Made by a program: the position numbers and the translations under genes. 10,836 nt of DNA, taken from Willaertia magna. Lineage: Eukaryota; Heterolobosea; Eutetramitea; Acrasida; Naegleriidae. How positions within the stretch are numbered: the stretch's first letter is position 1; each line of letters begins with the position of its first letter. The DNA lies in the NCBI GenBank assembly GCA_902984215.1, contig CADWAF010000279.1, positions 1 to 10,836 of the forward strand, written 5' to 3'. The notes under the pieces were generated by a model. The model worked only from the letters and a program-made list of their open reading frames with translations, was not told where the DNA came from and did no database searches. Positions 1-5,637 of the stretch are shown here, in pieces.

Positions 1-1030
1 AGGTAATGTACCTGTACTGGTTATATCAAAGAAAACCTTTAAACTATTATGTTCTTCATCTTCACAAACTGCAGCATAAAAATCGCCATTATTACTAAGA
101 CTTGCTTCTATAACTGGATTACAATACTCATTAGTTAACTTTTTACAACGAGCTTCTACAATATTTCTAGCTGTCTCTTTATTACTGTATCTGTTCCTAA
201 TTTCTTCTCTCTTATTATCTATTTCTTTACAATAACGTGACAATGCACTTGTAAAAGAACTAAATGGAGGTTTAGTAGAGGCAGCAACTTCTTCTTTTGA
301 TTCTTGTAGTCTACTTTTACTTCTGGCAACCAATGTTGAATCGTCCATCATTTCATCAAATTCCTCCATTATACTATTCATTGCTGCCATTTTGCTTGCG
401 GTGAGACAAGAACTGTTAAGTTTTGTCTCAATAACATTGGTAGATAAATTATGAGTCTCTACTCTTAGACTATCTACTCCTTCTTCTTCTTCTGCGAATG
501 GACACATTGCTTTAATGTATTCAGTGATTCGGGAAGATAAAACAAGCTGGAAATATAAATTTATGTCTAAACCTTTTAGAACTAATTGTGTTAAATTATT
601 GCCCATTGTTTGATTACTAATAGTAGAAAGTACTCTAACACTTTCCATTCTAATTTTATTTGCAAAATCTTGATGTTTTTCAACTAAATTCATGAGTTGA
701 TGTATACGTTCTAATAGGAACGCTTCTCTCTTTAAGAAAAAATCATTTTGTTCTTCAAAATCATCTTCTAATTCATCTTCATCTACAATATCCCCATCGC
801 AATGAAAGGAGCGAAAACTGAAACCTTGAAATGGTTTGTCTTTTGGATATCTTTCATCTAGTTCAACCATGTACATCGGAATAGTTAATGCTTGTCTCAT
901 TGTAGATTTCACTGTAACACTTCGTTCAACATAAAGACTAGGAGGAAATAAATTGTAATTTAACCCCAAGTTTTGTTCTAAAGCATCCAACAGTGCCGTA
1001 GCTTGTTCAGCTTCTAGATGTAAAAGACAT
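1..1030 (-). CDS. Unrecognised acidic coiled-coil-like protein, 5' part only
   Basis: I do not recognise this protein. The minus-strand frame is open from the window edge up to an in-frame TAA at 1035-1033, and the gene continues past base 1. The first ATG in this frame is at 900, giving 300 residues. An ATG at 1030 has the same preceding A-run as the other genes here but is one base out of frame; losing one base of the four-A run at 1022-1025 (plus strand) would join it, adding 43 residues that begin M-S-L-H-L-E-A-E-Q and form an apparent amphipathic helix. Visible features after the 900 ATG are a Pro/Tyr-containing segment, a strongly acidic stretch at about residues 37-56, helical Leu/Glu/Lys-rich segments suggesting coiled coil, a run of four Glu, and a Ser/Lys-rich region. 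There is no signal peptide or membrane segment. The frame break could be a sequencing error, a real frameshift or unrecognised splicing. Existence of the gene is likely; its function is unknown. Confidence 0.7.
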
Positions 1031-1031
1031 T

Positions 1032-1037
1032 TTTATT
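1032..1037 (-). terminator. Possible poly(A) signal for the F-box gene
   Basis: On the minus strand this reads AATAAA and lies about 80 bases after the stop codon of the F-box gene, where a cleavage signal would be expected. It also sits directly before the proposed ATG of the downstream gene at 1030. If both are used, the two genes abut with almost no spacer. In such AT-rich DNA the hexamer is common by chance, so this is weak. Confidence 0.25.
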
Positions 1038-1064
1038 TTCACATTTTGTAAGCGCCAACAATTT

Positions 1065-1170
1065 TTAGTTGACCAAAAATTACTGAAATAATATAAAGAA
1101 AATAATTATTGAATAATTATTCAATTAATTCATAATTATAAAATTGACTTCCCATAATTTGGTCAACTAA
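1065..1170. repeat. 13-base perfect inverted repeat, arms 1065-1077 and 1158-1170
   Basis: The arm TTAGTTGACCAAA at 1065-1077 is the exact reverse complement of TTTGGTCAACTAA at 1158-1170, with 80 bases between. The right arm lies inside the last codons of the F-box gene and the left arm in its 3' flank, so the transcript could form a long-looped stem around the stop codon. The arms contain GTTGACC, so this is not a simple A/T match. Function is not known. Confidence 0.6.
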
Positions 1171-2745
1171 CACTCCTCTTTCGTAACAAAAAATAATTTT
1201 GTAAGATTTAAAATTAAATAATAAAGCATAAATAAATTCTCTATCATAAACTGTACTTTCAAATCCAAACATTTTCTTAACATTCTCAATACTTTCCTTA
1301 TTCTTTGGCTTTTTAAATTTCTTTAATTTTAATTCTTTATATTCTTTAATTTCTCTTGAATAAAAACATTTCCAATTTGATTCATTTAATTTTTTACAAC
1401 AAATGTCAATCTTCTTAAATGACATATCACCATAAACATAAACATATGAAATAATATATTTAATTTGGATACTTTCATTTGATGTTGATAAATGAAAGAT
1501 AGCTTCTCCACATTCCTCAAATTCACGACCATAATCCCCAACAGAAATGGAACAAGATTCTTCTTTTGTACTATTGCAAACAGTTTTTAATTGTTCTTTA
1601 ATTTGTTCTTTCATTATCTTCAAATTATTTGTATAAAATCTTTTCTTTTCATAATCTTCTTTTTCTGGCTTAAAAACTTTCAAATCAGTTTTAATTGCAA
1701 TCGATTTCATTAAATTAATTACTTTTTGTAAAGTGTTAATATCATATTTTGTCCAATCATATTTCTCAATAAATACATTCATGTCATTTATTCCTTTTTT
1801 AACATATTCTTCCATGTCATTATCATCACCAAATGGATAACTATAACCCTTGGACCTTGAATCACACTCTTCAATTACTTCTAAAATTGCATCAATAGAA
1901 TTTTCACAATTTCCACATTTCATTAAAAAAGATAAAAATTCATTTAAAAATTGTGTTTCCAATTGATGATTACAATATTCAGTTCTAATTTTTTCTAATA
2001 ACTCTTCGTTGTAAACAATACTTTCTATTTCACGTGCTTCTGCACAGTCATTACAAATATCAATTAAACATTTTACTTCATTTTCATTGTCATTTTCAAA
2101 ATAACTTAAAACATATTTCTGGCCATTTGTTTCTTCTCTAGAATTAAACCCTTCGAAAAAATGTTGAATAAATGTCAATGATTTTATATTATTTTCGTCA
2201 CTCATAATATTCCATTTTAATTTACAAAATGAACCAAATCCAACTTCAGAAACTCCACTACCACATATACTTTCAATTATTTCTACAATTCCATTTGTAA
2301 ATAATGATAATTCTTCGTCATTAAAATCCTTGTCATCTTTCTCATTCAAGATTTGATGATTTTCAATAAATGCATTGCATCTTAATTGCGCACCAAAAGT
2401 CCATTGTAAATAAGGTTTCAATACTGTTTCTTCTTTAGATGTTATTGTTAATAATTTGTCATGTTTTGAAATAATTTCTTCATTCCAATATTTAAGATAA
2501 TCTAGTAATATTTTTATATTTCCTTCGGTAATTATTTCATTAAAAGTGGTAGAAACTAAACGTAAATGTAATTGTGATTTTAATGGTAGAAAGGTAGAGA
2601 TAATTGAAAGAATATTTGCATCTATAGCTTGTATCCAGGTAACACTGGTTGTAGTTGATGTTAAATTTGTTGTTTTTATTTGTTTTATTTCCTTTGATTC
2701 TTCCTTTTCATTGTTGTGAAATATGTCACCGCTATTTCTTTTCAT
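1117..2745 (-). CDS. F-box-like protein
   Basis: This intron-free frame encodes 542 residues and ends in TAA. Residues about 39-75 resemble an F-box: an Ile/Leu-rich helix, then L-P-L-K, then L-R-L-V-S, then F-N-E-I-I, the usual order in this Skp1-binding motif. By family knowledge, F-box proteins present substrates to SCF ubiquitin ligases. The N-terminal 35 residues are polar and Thr/Ser-rich. The rest, about 460 residues, shows no WD40, Kelch or leucine-rich repeats; it is charged and Lys/Glu-rich, with two CxxC pairs near residues 231-234 and 277-280 that are too isolated to call a zinc finger. The start at 2745 follows six A residues, as for its neighbours. It is divergent from the FIGNL1 gene and in tandem with the gene to its left. 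The F-box is moderately convincing by eye; the C-terminal part is unassigned. It could belong to a large lineage-specific F-box family. Confidence 0.75.
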   Translation of the reverse strand: MKRNSGDIFHNNEKEESKEIKQIKTTNLTSTTTSVTWIQAIDANILSIISTFLPLKSQLHLRLVSTTFNEIITEGNIKILLDYLKYWNEEIISKHDKLLTITSKEETVLKPYLQWTFGAQLRCNAFIENHQILNEKDDKDFNDEELSLFTNGIVEIIESICGSGVSEVGFGSFCKLKWNIMSDENNIKSLTFIQHFFEGFNSREETNGQKYVLSYFENDNENEVKCLIDICNDCAEAREIESIVYNEELLEKIRTEYCNHQLETQFLNEFLSFLMKCGNCENSIDAILEVIEECDSRSKGYSYPFGDDNDMEEYVKKGINDMNVFIEKYDWTKYDINTLQKVINLMKSIAIKTDLKVFKPEKEDYEKKRFYTNNLKIMKEQIKEQLKTVCNSTKEESCSISVGDYGREFEECGEAIFHLSTSNESIQIKYIISYVYVYGDMSFKKIDICCKKLNESNWKCFYSREIKEYKELKLKKFKKPKNKESIENVKKMFGFESTVYDREFIYALLFNFKSYKIIFCYERGVLVDQIMGSQFYNYELIE

Positions 2746-2762
2746 TTTTTTAAAACAACTTG

Positions 2763-2792
2763 GTTTTATTTAACGTTCGTATTAAATAAAAC
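2763..2792. repeat. 11-base perfect inverted repeat with 8-base spacer
   Basis: GTTTTATTTAA at 2763-2773 and TTAAATAAAAC at 2782-2792 are exact reverse complements around the spacer cgttcgta. The element begins 18 bases upstream of the F-box start codon. It could be a dimeric protein-binding site in the shared promoter, or a hairpin in the F-box 5' untranslated region. The arms are mostly A/T, but the G and C ends and the GC-containing loop make it stand out. Confidence 0.6.
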
Positions 2793-2811
2793 AAACAACA
2801 TTAAAAACATC

Positions 2812-2893
2812 TTATTCTTTTAACAACAATAACAGAAACAATTTAGAACAAGTGATAAAAAGGGGAAACTGTTACAAATTTTTATTCTTTTAA
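2812..2893 (+). repeat. Pair of 12-base direct repeats, 2812-2823 and 2882-2893
   Basis: TTATTCTTTTAA occurs twice, exactly 70 bases apart, in the FIGNL1 upstream region. The second copy runs into the A-run that precedes the ATG at 2897. The pyrimidine-rich core followed by A residues may be a start-proximal element such as an initiator, but this is inference. Confidence 0.45.
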
Positions 2894-2896
2894 AAA

Positions 2897-4753
2897 ATGG
2901 AACAACTGAGTAACGAACTGTTACGCTTAAGGCTTGTCAGCGAATATGAAACCAATCCGAGCAACTCTAATTCTTCATCTTCTGGATGGATTAACCAATG
3001 TTCTAAAAGACTTTATCATGACTCTCTAATAGACTGTATAGGAGAGTATTCCACTATTTTAGATTCTTCTAGAAATCATCAAGACTATATTCAATTGTCT
3101 AAAGACTTGTACAATAACTTTAATTCAAATAATAATAATACTAAACCTAATCATTCTTATAAATTAATATCCAAACAAGATATCATTAAAAATGTTCCTA
3201 TACTTCAACATGTACTATTACCAAGAAAACATGAATATGTAGCTCCGAAAATTACATTCACCCCTTCTACCGCTCCAATAACCAATAACAATAGTACAGA
3301 TAGTTTTTCGAATAATAATAGTAAACCTGTAAATAAAACGAATGTAATTGTAAATAATAATACCAATAATAATAGACGTTTTCCGAATAATAGAAATGCA
3401 CCGCAAGAGGTTGTTGATGTAGATGATATGGTAGATGATACCGATGAAAAGAAACCATTTTCTAATTTTACTACCGCGAAAGCAATGTTAAATAAGAAAA
3501 AGAAATTGGGAGGAAATAATAATAATTATAACAATTCCGATGATGATGAGGATACCAGCCCAGTCAATCAAAGGAAACTTTCTGATATTAAAGGTAGTTC
3601 CTCAAATTATCATCCAGTGACATCTGTAACTAATAACGCTGCAGTTTCAAAAAAGAGAAAGAAGTTTGTTCCACCATTAAAGTCTAACGATGACAACTCA
3701 ACTGATAATAATAACGGCAGTAGTAGTTCCAATGAAAATACAAAGAAGAAAAAGAAAGAAGACAAAGATAGTAAAAATCCAGATCTATCAAAAATATTTG
3801 ATGATGGTGTTATTCCAGAAGATCTTACACACTTAGATCCTAAGTTAATTGAAATGATATCAAATGAAATCTTACATAAGGTTGTTGATGTTAAATGGGA
3901 TGATATTGCAGGGTTATCTTATGCAAAGAAGTCTGTTCAAGAGGCTGTTATATGGCCTTTAATGAGACCTGATTTATTTACTGGTTTAAGGCAACCTCCA
4001 AAAGGTTTACTATTGTTTGGTCCACCAGGAACAGGTAAAACTTTAATTGGTAAGGCTATAGCTCATGAAAGTAAATCTACATTCTTTTCAATTTCTGCAT
4101 CTAGTTTAACATCTAAATGGGTTGGTGAGGGTGAGAAATTGGTAAAAACATTATTTGCTCTTGCAAGGCATTTCCAACCAAGTGTTGTATTTATTGATGA
4201 AATAGACAGTTTATTATCCCAAAGAACTGAATCAGATGCTGATAATGGTACAAGAAGAATGAAAACAGAATTTTTAGTTCAATTAGATGGTGCCGCAACT
4301 GATAGTGAACAAGACAGAATTTTATTAGTTGGTGCAACAAATAGACCAGAAGAACTTGACGAAGCTTTTAGAAGAAGAATGACCAAAAAATTGTATATTC
4401 CACTTCCTTCAAAAGAAGGACGAAAAGAGATGATTACACGATTGTTATCAAAGAGTAGCCATAATTTATCAGAAGAAGATATTGAAGAAGTGGTGACATT
4501 AACAATTGGATATTCAGGAAGTGATATTAAAAATTTATGTGCTGAGTCAGCTCTGTTTCCAATTCGTGACTTGGGTGAATTAATTAAACATGTTTCTGTT
4601 GATGATGTGAGGCCTATAACCTTACAAGATATGAAATTAGCCCTGAAGTCAATCCGTCCTTCGGTCAATCAAGGTGATTTAGAGAGATACGTTAAATGGA
4701 ACAAAGATAATGGAAGTTTTGACTTTGGACAAGAGGCGGAAATGAATAATTAA
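2897..4753 (+). CDS. FIGNL1: Fidgetin-like protein 1 (FIGNL1), AAA ATPase
   Basis: The 618-residue protein is a meiotic-clade AAA ATPase, close in size to animal FIGNL1 (about 670). Family members disassemble RAD51/DMC1 filaments and limit crossovers. Domains in order: a Leu-rich N-terminus (1-85); Asn/Ser-rich linker; an F-T-T-A-K motif at 191-195 matching the FxxA of the FIGNL1 RAD51-binding domain; a basic stretch 252-256 running into K-F-V-P-P-L (256-261); a second Lys run (283-287, possible nuclear signal); D-P-K-L-I-E-M (314-320); and the AAA core from W334. The core has Walker A G375-T382 with K381, pore loop K-W-V-G-E-G (407-412), Walker B D434-E435, sensor N482, arginine fingers near R492-R494, and a Vps4-type C-terminal helix ending in R-P-S-V and W-N-K. 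The F-x-x-A and F-V-P-P segments favour FIGNL1 over fidgetin, katanin or spastin. The catalytic residues are intact. The start follows five A residues and no introns are needed. Confidence 0.95.
   Translation: MEQLSNELLRLRLVSEYETNPSNSNSSSSGWINQCSKRLYHDSLIDCIGEYSTILDSSRNHQDYIQLSKDLYNNFNSNNNNTKPNHSYKLISKQDIIKNVPILQHVLLPRKHEYVAPKITFTPSTAPITNNNSTDSFSNNNSKPVNKTNVIVNNNTNNNRRFPNNRNAPQEVVDVDDMVDDTDEKKPFSNFTTAKAMLNKKKKLGGNNNNYNNSDDDEDTSPVNQRKLSDIKGSSSNYHPVTSVTNNAAVSKKRKKFVPPLKSNDDNSTDNNNGSSSSNENTKKKKKEDKDSKNPDLSKIFDDGVIPEDLTHLDPKLIEMISNEILHKVVDVKWDDIAGLSYAKKSVQEAVIWPLMRPDLFTGLRQPPKGLLLFGPPGTGKTLIGKAIAHESKSTFFSISASSLTSKWVGEGEKLVKTLFALARHFQPSVVFIDEIDSLLSQRTESDADNGTRRMKTEFLVQLDGAATDSEQDRILLVGATNRPEELDEAFRRRMTKKLYIPLPSKEGRKEMITRLLSKSSHNLSEEDIEEVVTLTIGYSGSDIKNLCAESALFPIRDLGELIKHVSVDDVRPITLQDMKLALKSIRPSVNQGDLERYVKWNKDNGSFDFGQEAEMNN
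3311..3394 (+). repeat. AAT-rich tract encoding asparagine-rich linker
   Basis: Several short AAT/AAC codon runs inside the FIGNL1 gene encode an Asn-rich linker between the N-terminal region and the RAD51-binding motif; a smaller run is at 3128-3140 and another near 3517-3532. Such tracts are common in Dictyostelium and Naegleria proteins and probably vary in length between strains. Confidence 0.7.
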
Positions 4754-4811
4754 CATTCAGTAATACAATTTATTTTTTGATTTTATTAATTTTTATAATT
4801 ATTTTGTTAGC
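4754..4811. terminator. Convergent 3' region with poly(A) signals
   Basis: Only 58 bases separate the stop codons of FIGNL1 (plus) and the Cys/Tyr-rich gene (minus). On the minus strand AATAAA occurs at 4787-4782 and 4774-4769, about 25 and 38 bases after that gene's TGA, well placed as cleavage signals. The plus strand has no AATAAA here; AATACA at 4762-4767 is the nearest variant. The second minus-strand signal lies within 20 bases of the FIGNL1 stop, so the two transcripts probably overlap at their ends. Confidence 0.5.
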
Positions 4812-5378
4812 TCAGTTGTATTTTTGTTGCTTTAACATTGCTGCTTGCTTATCCATAGAGTGGTGTGGGAGATTATTTTCAACTGCACAATTAGTGCAAT
4901 GATAGGATCCACCAGAATCTTTACAAAATTGACAACAATAATAAGCCTCTGTTAACCCATAAGATGAAGTACCACAAACTGAATAAGTTTCCCTTGCATT
5001 GCATCCATTAGCACAGCCACTTCCACGAGTATTAACAGTATAAGTGGGAGCTTTTAAGGGAAATACGGTATTCATATAATTTTCAATGTTGCGATTTGCT
5101 ATTATATCATTCGATTGTTGGGCATAACTTTCAATAGCATAAGTTCTTGTGTCATGCTCATAATTCGTTTCACCTTTATATTTGTACCATTCTTTATCTT
5201 TTAAATTTCTGTATTTTGCTGCTTTATTCAAATATTTATTGTCAGATTCTAAATGTAAGTCGTACCAATCATCATCTTCATACTGGGCAATTAAGTTTTT
5301 ACCACTAGGTTCGTCATGTAATTTACGCTCATAGTACTTGGTTTTAGTTTTGTAGTAGTCATATGTTTGTTTGGACAT
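4812..5378 (-). CDS. Small Tyr-rich protein with C-terminal Cys/His cluster
   Basis: I do not recognise this 188-residue protein. Its N-terminal 115 residues are highly polar and unusually rich in tyrosine and lysine (22 Tyr in the whole protein, with Y-D-Y-Y and K-Y-Y close to the start). All eight cysteines lie between residues 122 and 164: C122-x3-C126, C135, C148-C149-x2-C152, then H160-C161-x2-C164, followed by H172-H173. The two CxxC pairs (149/152 and 161/164) are spaced like a zinc ribbon or treble-clef knuckle, so metal binding is a fair inference. There is no signal peptide or membrane segment, which argues against a disulfide-bonded secreted protein. The start at 5378 follows five A residues and the frame ends in TGA. 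It converges with FIGNL1 and diverges from the DDX60-like gene. Its composition and ordered Cys spacing support a real gene. Confidence 0.75.
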   Translation of the reverse strand: MSKQTYDYYKTKTKYYERKLHDEPSGKNLIAQYEDDDWYDLHLESDNKYLNKAAKYRNLKDKEWYKYKGETNYEHDTRTYAIESYAQQSNDIIANRNIENYMNTVFPLKAPTYTVNTRGSGCANGCNARETYSVCGTSSYGLTEAYYCCQFCKDSGGSYHCTNCAVENNLPHHSMDKQAAMLKQQKYN

Positions 5379-5406
5379 TTTTTGGTGACTTTTTCGTTAT
5401 GTTGTG

Positions 5407-5423
5407 AAACAGTGTAGCTGTTT
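5407..5423. repeat. 6-base inverted repeat AAACAG-5-CTGTTT
   Basis: AAACAG at 5407-5412 and CTGTTT at 5418-5423 are exact reverse complements around TGTAG. The element lies 29 bases upstream of the start of the Cys/Tyr-rich gene, so it could be an operator-like site or a small hairpin in that gene's leader. Confidence 0.35.
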
Positions 5424-5449
5424 GTACCTGTGTGGTTTTCTGGACATAA

Positions 5450-5468
5450 TTCTGTGCAGGACACAGAA
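5450..5468. repeat. 7-base inverted repeat TTCTGTG-5-CACAGAA
   Basis: TTCTGTG (5450-5456) and CACAGAA (5462-5468) are perfect complements around CAGGA. Its TTCTGT core is related to the AAACAG/CTGTTT dyad 27 bases to the left and to CAGAATTCTG at 5564, suggesting a repeated C-A-G-A/A-C-A-G type half-site. Confidence 0.4.
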
Positions 5469-5472
5469 AGTA

Positions 5473-5490
5473 ATTACAAAAATTACAAAA
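5473..5490 (+). repeat. Tandem 9-base direct repeat
   Basis: ATTACAAAA occurs twice in direct succession (5473-5481 and 5482-5490). It may be a doubled binding site or a small slippage duplication in the DDX60-like promoter region. Confidence 0.45.
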
Positions 5491-5523
5491 GCAACCTCAA
5501 ATGCTCTCCCGTTTTCGTAGATA

Positions 5524-5535
5524 GTTATTAATAAC
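5524..5535. repeat. 12-base palindrome GTTATTAATAAC
   Basis: A perfect 12-base palindrome with no spacer, 102 bases upstream of the DDX60-like start. GTTATTAATAAC resembles in form the sites of dimeric homeodomain-type factors such as the HNF1 class (GTTAATNATTAAC), but there is no direct evidence for such a factor here. Confidence 0.4.
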
Positions 5536-5563
5536 AAAGCTCAAAATTTTCTGGTTCCTGAAA

Positions 5564-5573
5564 CAGAATTCTG
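5564..5573. repeat. 10-base palindrome CAGAATTCTG
   Basis: A perfect 10-base palindrome 64 bases upstream of the DDX60-like start. It shares the TTCTG half with the inverted repeat at 5450-5468. Confidence 0.35.
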
Positions 5574-5582
5574 AATCGGGAC

Positions 5583-5612
5583 ATGCATAAAGTTTGTGCA
5601 CGAGGCGAATAA
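5583..5612 (+). other. Short upstream open frame before the DDX60-like gene
   Basis: ATG at 5583 opens a nine-codon frame (M-H-K-V-C-A-R-G-E) ending in TAA at 5610-5612, 25 bases before the main ATG and in a different frame. If the transcript starts upstream of it, it could reduce translation of the helicase. Its ATG lacks the A-run seen at the real starts, so it may be scanned past. The transcription start is unknown. Confidence 0.25.
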
Positions 5613-5637
5613 GATCAGAAATTACTTTCAAAAAAAA

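Larger units (their letters stand above)
2746..2896. promoter_or_regulatory. Divergent promoter region between F-box and FIGNL1 genes
   Basis: These 151 bases separate two start codons that point away from each other, so they must hold both promoters and both 5' untranslated regions. They are very AT-rich, with an 11-base inverted repeat near the F-box side and a 12-base direct repeat whose second copy ends at the FIGNL1 start. No canonical TATA box can be singled out in this composition. Confidence 0.6.
5379..5637. promoter_or_regulatory. Divergent intergenic region rich in short dyads
   Basis: This 259-base gap holds the promoters of the Cys/Tyr-rich gene (minus) and the DDX60-like gene (plus). 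By eye it is less AT-rich than the other gaps. It has five short symmetric or repeated elements, listed separately, and three short upstream ATG frames on the plus strand (5398, 5501 and 5583). No TATA box or other known element stands out, and no RNA gene was recognised. Confidence 0.55.

Noticed and set aside
1083..1097. Splice-acceptor-like TTTATATTATTTCAG on the minus strand after the F-box stop codon
   Set aside because: I tested joining the F-box frame to the left-hand gene. Frames after this acceptor hit stops, and the only frame-compatible donor with the acceptor near 1018 (GTCAAT near 1154) is poor. A fused gene is not excluded but not supported.
1867..2055. CxxC pairs of the F-box-like protein as a zinc finger
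   Set aside because: The pairs are more than 40 residues apart with no supporting His or third and fourth ligands in a regular spacing.
3128..3394. AAT-rich tracts taken as a sign of Dictyostelium
   Set aside because: The intergenic regions hold more G and C than typical Dictyostelium spacers and the codon use is less extreme; a Naegleria-like source fits better.
3218..3458. Two short minus-strand open frames inside the FIGNL1 gene
   Set aside because: They are antisense reads of AAT-rich codons, giving Tyr/Ile-rich low-complexity protein, and overlap a strongly conserved gene.
4279..4668. 129-residue minus-strand open frame inside the FIGNL1 gene
   Set aside because: It lies opposite the conserved AAA core and C-terminal domain; its Ser-rich composition is the complement of Glu/Lys/Arg codons.
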